A DNA stretch of 64,000 bases from a bacterium (lineage in GTDB: Bacteria; Zixibacteria; MSB-5A5; GN15; FEB-12). The DNA is taken from positions 1 to 64,000 of the forward strand of contig JADJGQ010000005.1 of NCBI GenBank assembly GCA_016708025.1, in the 5' to 3' direction. Shown here in pieces: positions 17,091 to 25,362 of the stretch (the stretch's first letter is position 1; each line of letters begins with the position of its first letter). The position numbers were made by a program, and so were the translations under genes. The notes beneath the pieces were generated by a model. The model saw nothing but the letters and a program-made list of their open reading frames with translations, ran no database searches and was not told the origin of the DNA.

Positions 17091-17756
17091 ATGAGCTGTC
17101 AACAACTAGCTGTCGTCCTTCTAAGTAGCTGCTATGCAGCAGGACTGGCCAATGCACAACCCTCCGATACTGAGTCGTCAGAGACCTCCGAGACTCTAGA
17201 CCAATGGGAGTATCAGATCTCCTTTGCCTACCCACTCTCTGAGCGAACTGAGATCGCAGTAGCCCAAGATTTCTGCCAGTTGGAGAGATCTTCTCTTTCC
17301 TGGTCCTGTATCCACCTAACGCTGTCGCACCAGTTAACCAATGGCACCGTCGCCGGACTCTCCCCTTCTCTGTCATTCGACTTCGAACGCGCCGTCGATC
17401 ATACTGCCGGGAGTGTTCTAGTTAGCCAGATAGCGCTGGATCATCAGCGCGGTAATTTCTCCTTCACTGTCGCGCCGTTCCATGAGCATGGCTGGGCGCC
17501 GGGCTCTCTCTCGTCGCACAGTGCCGGAGTTGATTGCTTTGCATTCCAAGCCTTCACCGACCGTCTTTCCGCTGGAATAGAATCGCACTGGAAGGTTGAT
17601 CTCAACCATGACGACCCGACCGTGGATGATCTCTATATCGTCCCGGCCGCATCACTGACTTCCGGGTCGCTCTCGTATTCGCTCGGACTGGCGATTGGCT
17701 TGAACGAAGGCTCCGGCGAGCCATTAGTACGATTTGCATTGGGGATGTCTTTATAG
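17091..17756 (+). CDS. exported porin-like protein, probably iron-regulated
   Basis: 221 residues. GAGGT precedes the ATG. Signal peptide about residues 1-22 (LLSSCYAAGLANA). An acidic Ser/Glu/Thr linker follows (residues 23-36), then alternating beta-strands of an outer-membrane barrel: WEYQISFAYPLSERTEIAV, SWSCIHLTLSHQLTNGTVAGLSPSL, and closing VRFALGMSL with a hydrophobic last strand. No TonB box or plug domain is seen, so it is not a TonB-dependent receptor. The promoter overlaps a Fur-like box and the next gene looks like a heme oxygenase, suggesting a role in iron or heme handling; this is inference. Confidence 0.6.
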   Translation: MSCQQLAVVLLSSCYAAGLANAQPSDTESSETSETLDQWEYQISFAYPLSERTEIAVAQDFCQLERSSLSWSCIHLTLSHQLTNGTVAGLSPSLSFDFERAVDHTAGSVLVSQIALDHQRGNFSFTVAPFHEHGWAPGSLSSHSAGVDCFAFQAFTDRLSAGIESHWKVDLNHDDPTVDDLYIVPAASLTSGSLSYSLGLAIGLNEGSGEPLVRFALGMSL

Positions 17757-17823
17757 AAAACAGATAACGAATTCAGCCGGGCGGATCAATGAAAGCAAAC
17801 GAACGAATTTATGAGGTGACCGA

Positions 17824-18129
17824 ATGTTCGTTGTCATGAATCGAATGGGAGTCCCTGCCGACCTTCGCGAAAAGTTCGAGCAGGCATTCCTCACCCGGGC
17901 GAAGGCTATCGACCGTCGTCCCGGCTTTATCCGGGCGGAGATACTCAGACCAACCAGCGGCGATGAGTACGTCATTATGTCTCATTGGGAATCCGCCGCC
18001 GATTTCGAGGGATGGGTCAAAAGCGAAGAGTTTGCCGAAGGACACCGTCGCATGGGTGACTTCAAGGATGAAAACGGAAAAGTCCGGCTCACGTCGCAGG
18101 TCGTGAAGTATGAAGTCTTCGCCACCTGA
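17824..18129 (+). CDS. antibiotic biosynthesis monooxygenase / IsdG-HmoA-like heme monooxygenase
   Basis: 101 residues, a single dimeric ferredoxin-like ABM domain. It opens with FVVMNRMGVPADLREKFEQAF and continues RPGFIRAEILRP and YVIMSHWESAADFEGWVKSEEF, the usual order in IsdG/HmoA proteins that break open heme to release iron. The expected catalytic Trp is in SHWES and a His in GHRRMGD (near residue 78); an Asn is in MNRMG (residue 6). The exact substrate is not proven by sequence. It lies 67 bases after the Fur-controlled gene and probably shares its transcript. Confidence 0.75.
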   Translation: MFVVMNRMGVPADLREKFEQAFLTRAKAIDRRPGFIRAEILRPTSGDEYVIMSHWESAADFEGWVKSEEFAEGHRRMGDFKDENGKVRLTSQVVKYEVFAT

Positions 18130-18412
18130 GCCGGATCTTTCTCAGAGAACATCGGTCATGGGGTCACCTACTCGCCCGGGACTGCTCGGCCGCATCCGGC
18201 AATTCCTGAGACAATTCAAGCAGGATATCCGCACCCCCTTGCCGGGCTCAACCGGGAAACCGCTTTGGGCACGGATACGAGCGCGTGTCGGCTATCTCTA
18301 TCGAAAATATGGCTGGAAACTGGTAGCCGGCGTGGTCGCCTATTATCTGGTCCGCGACACTGTGCTCTATATCATTCTCCCCTACTTGATCGCCAAAAGA
18401 CTGATCGACTGA
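18110..18412 (+). CDS. small membrane protein
   Basis: Up to 100 residues, overlapping the preceding gene by 20 bases; an internal ATG at 18158 (MGSPTRPGLLGR) is an alternative start. A basic, soluble N-terminal half (many Arg/Lys) leads to a hydrophobic segment near residues 70-95 (LVAGVVAYYLVRDTVLYIILPYLI). I recognise no family. The overlap suggests cotranslation with the monooxygenase gene. Confidence 0.5.
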   Translation: MKSSPPEPDLSQRTSVMGSPTRPGLLGRIRQFLRQFKQDIRTPLPGSTGKPLWARIRARVGYLYRKYGWKLVAGVVAYYLVRDTVLYIILPYLIAKRLID

Positions 18413-18483
18413 TTCTTGATACGTAGCCCAGGTTCCTCGACGACCTCTTGGTCGGAGAGCGAACCTGGGATATGTTTCTCCCC

Positions 18484-19260
18484 TTACAACTCCAACCGCT
18501 CCCCATCCTTCGCCACAATCAGATTATTCACCCCCGCCTCTTTCGCCTTCCTCTCGATCTGCTCCACTGCCTTCTCCGAGACCACATGCGAAACGACAAA
18601 CTGCCCAACCTTCAATCTCGGTGCGTCCGCGATCAGATCATCCAGACAAAGATGCGCCGACTCGATCACGACATAGTTATGATTATCCAGATGCGGCCGA
18701 ACATCCTGGTAACTCCCGATATCCCCCGAATGAAACAGCGTTTTCCCGCCAACGTGAATATCCAATGAGAATGCCTGTCCACGATTTGCCAACCCCTTCG
18801 CTTTCCCTTCGTCTGTATATTTCGCCAGGTGCGAATTGGCGATTGCCCGAATCGTACACTCCCCTTCTACCAGAGGCCCTTCGCTATACCCGACGACTTT
18901 CATTTCAAAAGGGAAATTCTCTCTGAACAGATACATCGATGGAAGATAGCTCAGGAACGGCTCGACAAACTCCTCCGGGAGAAAAAACTGAACCGGTTCG
19001 GTCCGCTTGAGCAGTTTCAGCATCTGGATCAACATCGGCATTTCCGCCACATGATCCGGATGGGTATGCGTGACTATCACTCTGTCTATCTTGAGCGGGT
19101 CAAAACCTTCCTGCAGAAATCGCTGACTGAACGACCCACCGCAATCAATGACTATCAGGCTTTCCCTGACCTTCAACACATGCGAGGTCGTCGCGCGGTT
19201 CGCCATCGGCACCCCCGCCGATGTGCCGAGAATGGTGAATGAATTTGGAGTTTGAGTCAT
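18484..19260 (-). CDS. MBL-fold metallohydrolase, RNase Z-like
   Basis: 258 residues. Metallo-beta-lactamase fold of the RNase Z/AtsA kind. Start TILGTSAGVPMANRATTS resembles the LGTGGGxP opening; the metal motif THTHPDH is at residues 64-70 (His65, His67, Asp69, His70), followed by a fourth His in ANSHLAKY, a bridging Asp in LFHSGDIG, and a last His in VSHVVSEK. A phosphodiesterase or tRNA 3'-processing role is possible, but the protein is shorter than bona fide RNase Z (about 300) and lacks an obvious flexible arm. Substrate unknown. Confidence 0.85.
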   Translation of the reverse strand: MTQTPNSFTILGTSAGVPMANRATTSHVLKVRESLIVIDCGGSFSQRFLQEGFDPLKIDRVIVTHTHPDHVAEMPMLIQMLKLLKRTEPVQFFLPEEFVEPFLSYLPSMYLFRENFPFEMKVVGYSEGPLVEGECTIRAIANSHLAKYTDEGKAKGLANRGQAFSLDIHVGGKTLFHSGDIGSYQDVRPHLDNHNYVVIESAHLCLDDLIADAPRLKVGQFVVSHVVSEKAVEQIERKAKEAGVNNLIVAKDGERLEL

Positions 19261-19296
19261 GCAAGAAATCGCGTTTCTGTGTATGAAGACTTTATC

Positions 19297-19350
19297 AAGT
19301 TATTGCGAGGAGCATGCGAGCAGAGCGAGCGGCCGACGAAGCAACCTATT
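19297..19350. repeat. dispersed GCGAAGCAA-family repeat copy
   Basis: GCGAGGAGCATGCGAGCAGAGCGAGCGG followed by GACGAAGCAACC, a diverged copy of the family at 3463 and 6379, in the gap between two convergently oriented genes. Confidence 0.45.
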
Positions 19351-19418
19351 AGTATTTGCGCGGCAGACGTCTCCGTAGGCCCGTCCCATTTTCTGCTTCT
19401 GGCGAAACGTCGGTGGTG

Positions 19419-20446
19419 TTAGTTCACCACCTTCTTCAACCGCTCCAGCGCCTCCACACAGTCATCTCTCGATACATCCAGGTGCGTCACAAACCGGATC
19501 TTCCGCGGCCCGAATGGTATCCCCAGCACATCCACTTCCTTCATCTTCGAGCAGATCACATCGGAGTTCTCCGGAGTGGTCAACTGCAGAACGATGATAT
19601 TCGTCTCCACCCGGCTCATATCGATCGTGAAGCTTTTGAATTCGCTCAGTCCCTGCGCCAGCAATTTGGCGTTGGCATGGTCCTCCGCCAGTCGCGGGAT
19701 ATTGTTTTTCACGGCATACAGCCCGGCGGCTCCAAGTATCCCAACCTGACGCATCGCCCCGCCAAACAGCTTCCGCTCCCGGAGGCACTTGGCGATAAGT
19801 TCTTTCGACCCGACAATCATCGACCCGACCGGCGCCCCCAAACCTTGGAGAGACAGACCGATATCGTATCAAACGGCTCTGTCAATTCGGGCAGAGACAT
19901 CCCGGTCGCGACATGCACATTCCATATCCGCGCCCCGTCCAGGTGCAACGTCAGCCCAAACTCATCGCAAACCTCGCGCACCTTGAGAATCTCCGCTTGC
20001 GGAAGGATCGTCCCGCCGTGCCGATTGTGCGTATTCTCCAGCGCCACCATCTTGGTTTCGGGGACATGCAGATTTTTCGGCCGGACATTTGCGCGCACCA
20101 CCTCGGCGGTGATCATCCCTCGTTCCGTAGTCAGAAGATTGACCAGCAGTTGCGAATGAACCACTGGCCCGGCCACCTCGTAGTTCACGACATGGCACTC
20201 CCGCTCGCACAGAAGCTCCCAGCCACGCTGCGAGGTCGCTTTGAGGCAGATCTGGTTGGCCATCGTCCCCGATGGCAGATAAAGCGAAGCTTCCCGGCCA
20301 AACAGCTTGGCGACATACGCCTCAAGCTCTTTGATAGTCGGGTCATCGCCAAAAACGTCGTCGCCGACCTCGGCGGTAGCCATCGCCTGGCGCATTGCCG
20401 CAGACGGCCTGGTCACGGTATCAGAACGAAGATCGATTGTTTTCAT
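19419..20446 (-). pseudogene. ltaE: low-specificity threonine aldolase, one frameshift
   Basis: Two frames make one aldolase. The 5' part (20446 to about 19842) starts MKTIDLRSDTVTRPSAAMR and contains VGDDVFGDDPT, LPSGTMANQI, ENTHN and HLDGARIWN. The 3' part (about 19840 to 19419) starts GAPVGSMIVGSKELI and ends with VTHLDVSRDDCVEAL. The break is at about 19840-19845, inside the PLP-lysine motif: the strand reads AAGGTTTGGGGG where AAGGGTTTGGGGG would give the expected SKGLGAPVGS. A single missing G explains it. The encoded enzyme would convert L-threonine to glycine and acetaldehyde. Either a very recent null mutation or a sequencing indel. Confidence 0.85.
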
Positions 20447-20765
20447 AGCCTGCAGTATATGTCAAGTTCTCTCCTCTGACCACTTTTTTCCCGCCCCACA
20501 TCTTCCTCTTCCTTTTCCCATGCCGTCTCTTCCCAGCGAAAGTTGGGATCCAGACATCCAGTCAACTCTGTATTACTTCTGCTAGTGCTTCTCTCAACTC
20601 CGCATTAATAGAGAGGCTCATTTAGAGTGATGGGGCCCTCGGTTCATCCCTGAAATATTACATTCGCTAGAAAGTGCTGTTTTTGAGACCAACTCAGGAT
20701 TAACTATCTCACTCGCTGACAACCACCTGGGAATCACCGCTTGTGATCACCTCAGCGGCTTGTAT

Positions 20766-20795
20766 AAAAAAAGCCGCCCGAAAAGGCGGCTTTTT
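20766..20795 (-). terminator. terminator of the cold-shock gene
   Basis: AAAAAGCCGCC / GGCGGCTTTTT stem with a CGAAAA loop, 20 bases after the cold-shock stop codon. It is symmetric and may act both ways. The rest of the 20447-20814 gap holds nothing I can name. Confidence 0.85.
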
Positions 20796-20814
20796 AGTCT
20801 TGGATAGGGTGCGA

Positions 20815-21021
20815 TTACTCGGCAGGGGTCACGTTGAATGCTTTCAACCCCTGGTCGGTCTTCGAAATGTCGCAGATAACTTCCTGTCCCTCTTTTAGGG
20901 TCTTGAACCCCTGCATGTTGATGGCAGAATGGTGAACATAGACATCTTGTTCATCCGTTTCGCACGAGATGATCCCCCATCCAGTGCGGTCGTTAAAGTA
21001 CTTGACCTTGCCTTTCGACAT
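20815..21021 (-). CDS. cold-shock domain protein
   Basis: 68 residues from the ATG at 21021, chosen because GGAGGAAATCTAC sits before it. One cold-shock domain that binds single-stranded RNA or DNA. RNP1 is GWGIIS in place of the usual GFGFI; RNP2 is VYVHHSAI. Opening SKGKVKYFNDRTGWGII and QEVICDISKTDQGLKAFNV are typical CspA-family features. RNA chaperone in the cytoplasm. Its own promoter and terminator flank it. Confidence 0.93.
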   Translation of the reverse strand: MSKGKVKYFNDRTGWGIISCETDEQDVYVHHSAINMQGFKTLKEGQEVICDISKTDQGLKAFNVTPAE

Positions 21022-21071
21022 GTAGATTTCCTCCAAAGGTTGCTGGAGTTTATAGATCCCTCTCAGTAAAA

Positions 21072-21077
21072 ATTATA
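21072..21077 (-). promoter_or_regulatory. -10 box of the cold-shock gene
   Basis: TGTATAAT on the minus strand, an extended -10 element, 44 to 50 bases before the ATG. Only a weak -35 (CTGGCA) is visible upstream. Confidence 0.45.
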
Positions 21078-21116
21078 CAGCCAAGACCGATTTCATGCCA
21101 GAAAAATCTAGCGGTC

Positions 21117-21761
21117 CTATAACATTTTTTGAAGAATTGTCATCACTAACCCCGAGAGGATCGGCACGGAAATGTTATCATCCACCCCCAACGGTTTCGC
21201 CTCAATCACCGTAGCAACCACTGCTCCGGCCGCCCCAACCGGGAAAGAAATACCCGGCACAAGCCAGGCGATGAAAAGGGTTGCCACCAGACAGGCCGCA
21301 GATCCCTCGTACGATTTTGACCCGAACCGATGCCGCCCAAAGCGACGGCCTATCAATGCGGCAACCGCATCCCCCAGAAAAACAAAGGCAAGTGCCGCAA
21401 TGGCTATCGGTTTGGAATATAAAGCGATGGTACAACAGCAGGCGAGAAAAACGTAGCTCGCGCCGGTCCAGTCTCCATGCTGCTCATGTGACCGGATCAT
21501 CCGGCCAAACAGCTTCCCGAAAAAACCAGTCCAGAGCCACCACCCCCGAAACCGGGAGATATCGGTCGCAATGACCAAAACGGTAAATGGGAGCAATATC
21601 CAAAGGGCGGTCGACTTTTCCAGTCCGAGCAGGTAATACCCCCCCGGTATGGTCAGTCCGCCAAGGTGGGTCGTCTTGCGCCAAAGCTCCTGGACGAAGC
21701 TGATCTGGTCCCGTGGCTCGCCCCCAGGGCGGTCAGACGGGCTATTTGACTCGGTATGCAA
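21117..21761 (-). CDS. dolichol/phytol kinase-like membrane protein
   Basis: 214 residues with six or seven membrane segments. It resembles the CTP-dependent polyprenol/dolichol kinase family (SEC59/DGK1): WRKTTHLGG opening, IATDISRFRG, the cytidylyltransferase-like FVFLGDAVAALIGRRFGRHRFGSKSYEGS with its D-A-A-x-x-G-R core, and ATVIEAKPLGVDDNISVPI near the end. Members phosphorylate lipid alcohols at the cytoplasmic membrane. It overlaps the parvulin gene by 20 bases, so the two are probably cotranslated. Confidence 0.8.
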   Translation of the reverse strand: MHTESNSPSDRPGGEPRDQISFVQELWRKTTHLGGLTIPGGYYLLGLEKSTALWILLPFTVLVIATDISRFRGWWLWTGFFGKLFGRMIRSHEQHGDWTGASYVFLACCCTIALYSKPIAIAALAFVFLGDAVAALIGRRFGRHRFGSKSYEGSAACLVATLFIAWLVPGISFPVGAAGAVVATVIEAKPLGVDDNISVPILSGLVMTILQKML

Positions 21762-23499
21762 GCGGCTCCATTACCAGTTTCTTGGGGAGTCCAGAGATCC
21801 TGACATGGTACCGTTTGAACAGATCATCCCGGATCTTCCAGAAGCCGGACATATGGTATTCCTTGGTGAGTCGAGTCGTGATCTCAACTCGCGCATCATC
21901 GAGTGACTTAGATTGCTCGTTTTTCAGCAATTTGATAACATGGAACCCATACCTGGTTTTGATCGGCTCCGAAACCTCACCGGGCGCAAGCACCCGAGCG
22001 GCCCCGTAAAAACTGCTGTCGACATCATCCGGCCCGATATTCCCCAGATCGGCCAACTCTTCTCTGACCGTCTCTTCGCCGGTATAAAACTCGCGTGCCA
22101 GCTCCATGAAGTCCACTCCGGCTCTTGCCTGGTCGCGCACAAAGATTGCGATCGATGAATCCTTGGTCAAAATATGCTGTACTGTCAGTGGTTTATTCAC
22201 TTCAAACTGCTTGGGGTGACTACGGTAGTAGTGTTCGATCGCCGAATCGGTCGGCTGATAACTCAGGTCGAACCACTGCTGCATCATATACGCTTTCGAT
22301 TCCTGATGCCTGATCTCTTTGAGCTTGGCAGCCACCTGCGGCAACGTATCCATCCGCTCTGCTTTGGCGGCCTGGACCACCGCAAACTGGCGCGCCATCA
22401 TGCTGAATACGTCACGCTTCTGGTCGGGGGTGGTATTCCAAACCCGGAGGCGTCGCTTGACCGTCTCCTCTGCATTGCGCATGGTAAGCACATCGACTGT
22501 GTCGACACCATTCACTATACCAAACCAGAGTGAATCCGTCGTGTGATACAGATTGGAGTCGAGCAATGTTTCATTTAAGACAAAGGTCACATTACGACCA
22601 AGACTGTCGAAGAGGAACCCCGCGCGGCTTCGCATCTTATCGCTTAACAACTGCTGGGAAACCGTGTTATATACTACCGAATCGGTCAGCGGCCGGATCC
22701 CCGGCTCGCGTCGACTGTGCAAGTAAAGGATATGCCAGCCATCCTGATCCCGATACGGCTGGCTGTAGCTCCCCGGAGTAAGTCCAAACGCGATAGAATC
22801 AAACGGCGGGTGGAATTCACCTCTTCCGGCCAGTCCAAAGTAACCGTTGTCCTGCTTTGCCGACGAGGCATGAGAGAACTGGTATGCCGCCTCTGCAAAT
22901 GACATTCCGGAATCCAGCTTCTTGTGCACCCACTCCACATACTCCTGGGTCGAACGCTGAATCACCGATTCCGGCATGATCCGATAGCTCGATGAATCGG
23001 GTCCATTCAGGAGGCCAGCTTCCGTCGAAAGGATATGCGAGATCTCAACTTGTTCTTTCGCTTCGAATCGCTGCTTGTTCTGCTCGTAAAATGCCGCAAT
23101 TTCGGAACTGTCTACGCTGATTCCGGCAAGTCTGGATTCCATGTAATTATAGAGGAAGAGCGCATTGCTGCGCGTCCGGTAACTCCAGTTAGCATGGAAA
23201 TGTTTGGCGATATCGAGCGAATCGGCCTCGAAACCGGTCAGCGTGTCGATCAGGATGCTGTCGACAAACCCTTTGAGTGCGGAATCAGGCACTTCGCCGC
23301 CCAGGGGCACAAGCATGCTCTTTTGGAGCTTCTGTGTGAGGTCGGCCAGCGTTAACTGGTAACCATGGTCGGCTCGCGCGATAACCCGTTGCTGTTCGGA
23401 TGCGGTGTTCATCTGCGGACCGCCCCCGCCACAACCGGTATTGCTGAGGATGATCAAACTAAGGAGTAATGCTGAAATAGCCAGGCGCCGAATCTTCAT
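21742..23499 (-). CDS. parvulin-type peptidyl-prolyl isomerase lipoprotein
   Basis: 585 residues. Signal peptide with lipobox LSNTGC at residue about 23, so it is anchored to a membrane. It has a SurA-like layout: an N-terminal helical region, then two PpiC/rotamase domains. The first has ISHILSTEAG..., GYFGLAGRGEFHPPFD and DGWHILYLH (about 155-280); the second, C-terminal, has VQHILTKDSS..., DLGNIGPDDVDSSF and RYGFHVIKLLKNE (about 440-545). Likely a periplasmic chaperone for outer-membrane proteins, several of which occur in this window. The last part overlaps the kinase-like gene. Confidence 0.9.
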   Translation of the reverse strand: MKIRRLAISALLLSLIILSNTGCGGGGPQMNTASEQQRVIARADHGYQLTLADLTQKLQKSMLVPLGGEVPDSALKGFVDSILIDTLTGFEADSLDIAKHFHANWSYRTRSNALFLYNYMESRLAGISVDSSEIAAFYEQNKQRFEAKEQVEISHILSTEAGLLNGPDSSSYRIMPESVIQRSTQEYVEWVHKKLDSGMSFAEAAYQFSHASSAKQDNGYFGLAGRGEFHPPFDSIAFGLTPGSYSQPYRDQDGWHILYLHSRREPGIRPLTDSVVYNTVSQQLLSDKMRSRAGFLFDSLGRNVTFVLNETLLDSNLYHTTDSLWFGIVNGVDTVDVLTMRNAEETVKRRLRVWNTTPDQKRDVFSMMARQFAVVQAAKAERMDTLPQVAAKLKEIRHQESKAYMMQQWFDLSYQPTDSAIEHYYRSHPKQFEVNKPLTVQHILTKDSSIAIFVRDQARAGVDFMELAREFYTGEETVREELADLGNIGPDDVDSSFYGAARVLAPGEVSEPIKTRYGFHVIKLLKNEQSKSLDDARVEITTRLTKEYHMSGFWKIRDDLFKRYHVRISGLPKKLVMEPLAYRVK

Positions 23500-23569
23500 T
23501 TTCTTCTCTTCCTCTGGTACGTAAAGGGCGCAAATTACATCCCCAGAGGAGAAAACTCAAGCGCAAATC

Positions 23570-25276
23570 TCAGACCCCGACAAGCTGGTCCCGCTCTCGG
23601 TCCGCATTCATCCCCCCCTTTTCGGCGGCGAAACGATTCAGCACGATCGAGAACGAGGTCCCCTTCCCTTCGCGTGAATCCACACTCAAGTGGAGCCGAA
23701 GGGCCGTGCAGATGCGGTGGACTATCGCCAGCCCAAGCCCGGTGCCGTGCGTCTTGGTCGAATAGAACGGCTGGAAGATCTTCTCTTTGTCTTTGTCGCT
23801 GATCCCTGGGCCATCATCGATGACCCGAAGTTCTACCGTCCCGCGGGCATGATCCTCGAATATCCGGAAAACGACCTGGCCGCCGGACGCACCGAATGCT
23901 TCACAGGCATTGATCGCCAGGTTCATTAGCACCTGTTTGATCAGGTTCTCATCGCCGACCGCATACACGATCGAGGATTCTGATTCGAACCTCAGCTTGA
24001 TGGAATCACGGAATGATTCGTGGTGTTTGGTGAGTTCGATCACATCACTGATGATGTGACAAAGTTCCACCTTGTTGTAGGTCGGACGGTTGACTCGAGC
24101 GTACGAAAGGAAGTCCGTTAAGATCCTGCTGAGACGGTGGGATTCCTTGACGATCAACTCCATCAGGCGAGCATTTTCGCCGACAGGTTTGATATCTCGT
24201 GCCAGAACCTCTACCGACCCCGAAATAGCGGCCAGCGGGTTTCGTATTTCGTGCGCGATTGAGGCAGACAGTTCGCCGACCGCCGCCAACCGATCGGCCG
24301 CTCGTGCCTTCTGCTCCAACGCCTTGGCATCCGTCAAGTCAGTAAAGATGGCGATCACGCCGCGGATCCCCTTCCCTTCGTCGGTGAGGATCGAGATCGA
24401 CAGCCCCAGCGGCACAGTTGCCCGGGGGATCGTGACGATATCGATCTCCATGCGCGGAAGGTCATGCCCGTATCTGACCGCTTCCATCAGGCATTGCGAA
24501 AGTCGCGGCATCCGCTCGGCAAACACCTCCTCGCACCGCATCCCGCGAACCTCTTCCTCACGGTAGCCGAGGATCTTCTCTGCCGCCCGGTTGAAGTATA
24601 TGATATATCCGAAAGGATCTATCGTCAGCAACCCGGAGTTGAGATGTTTGAGGATGTCGTCTGTTTCCAGTCGGGCTCGCTTGAGCGCGAGCGATGCATC
24701 TGCCAGCTTGCGGTCCTGATGGCTCAGTCGTTCTGCCAGATAACCGGAGATAAATGCCACCAGATAGAAGATCAGGATATGCAGGAATATGGAATAGAAA
24801 ACGTAATCCTGGGTGGAGAAGATCGTGCGCAAAGCCTGCATGTTCAGGTCGCTGCTGACGTTCTGACTGAGACCAAGCCAGATGATGAACGCATACGCGC
24901 CTGAAACCAGCGAGGCAACCACCAGCGTCCCAACCAGTCGATATGCCAGTGCGGCCGATACAATCGTCAGCAGGAAGAGCGCCGAAAAAGGAGAATTGAC
25001 ATTTCCGGTCGCATAGATCACCCCGGATTCGATCCAGATCTCCAGTAGAAATTGCAGAGCGATCAGTACCTGCGTGACCGTTTTCAGCGAGAATCGTTTT
25101 TCCAGAGAGATTGCGGCCGTGAAGCCAAGCGTGCAGACCGAATAGAGAATGAGCTGGACCTGCAGGTAGCCCGGATTCCCCATCCAAAAGGCGACGATAG
25201 CCAGCAGGATAATGTACGAGGCGAGCTTCAGCGGGAGAAACCAGCCGAGCCGTTTGAGACGTTCCTGGCGTTCCAT
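23570..25276 (-). CDS. PilS-like sensor histidine kinase
   Basis: 568 residues. Six hydrophobic segments (residues about 15-180), a PAS domain (about 203-315: ILKHLNSGLLTIDPFGYIIYFNRAAEKILGY), a HisKA H-box with His342 in SASIAHEIRNPLAA, and a HATPase domain (NLAINACEAFG, DDGPGISDKDKEKIF, TGLGLAIVH). The architecture is that of PilS, which controls pilin transcription. It is directly downstream of pilC. There is no PilR-type regulator beside it in this window. An unusual hairpin ends flush with its ATG, and no Shine-Dalgarno site is seen. Confidence 0.85.
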   Translation of the reverse strand: MERQERLKRLGWFLPLKLASYIILLAIVAFWMGNPGYLQVQLILYSVCTLGFTAAISLEKRFSLKTVTQVLIALQFLLEIWIESGVIYATGNVNSPFSALFLLTIVSAALAYRLVGTLVVASLVSGAYAFIIWLGLSQNVSSDLNMQALRTIFSTQDYVFYSIFLHILIFYLVAFISGYLAERLSHQDRKLADASLALKRARLETDDILKHLNSGLLTIDPFGYIIYFNRAAEKILGYREEEVRGMRCEEVFAERMPRLSQCLMEAVRYGHDLPRMEIDIVTIPRATVPLGLSISILTDEGKGIRGVIAIFTDLTDAKALEQKARAADRLAAVGELSASIAHEIRNPLAAISGSVEVLARDIKPVGENARLMELIVKESHRLSRILTDFLSYARVNRPTYNKVELCHIISDVIELTKHHESFRDSIKLRFESESSIVYAVGDENLIKQVLMNLAINACEAFGASGGQVVFRIFEDHARGTVELRVIDDGPGISDKDKEKIFQPFYSTKTHGTGLGLAIVHRICTALRLHLSVDSREGKGTSFSIVLNRFAAEKGGMNADRERDQLVGV

Positions 25277-25305
25277 AAGACAACGGCGCCCGAAGGCGCC
25301 GTCTT
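25277..25305 (-). promoter_or_regulatory. UUCG-capped hairpin abutting the kinase start codon
   Basis: On the minus strand AAGAC-GGCGCC-TTCG-GGCGCC-GTT-GTCTT, then ATG. The two stems fold with a three-base bulge and a UUCG tetraloop, an exceptionally stable RNA loop. It fills the place of a ribosome site and lacks a T-run, so it is not a standard terminator. It may damp translation of the kinase or separate it from pilC mRNA. Confidence 0.65.
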
Positions 25306-25362
25306 GATTCTATCCATTCCCCGTCCGCCGGACGCTCGGCGCCGGCAGCGGATATAGGTTCC

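Noticed and set aside
17091..17756. TonB-dependent receptor
   Set aside because: Far too short and no plug domain or TonB box.
19419..20446. Two separate small genes in place of threonine aldolase
   Set aside because: The two pieces make one family-wide alignment with one missing base at the join, so one broken gene is the simpler reading.
25277..25305. Ordinary terminator of pilC
   Set aside because: No T-run follows; the hairpin ends at the next start codon. It may still cause pausing.
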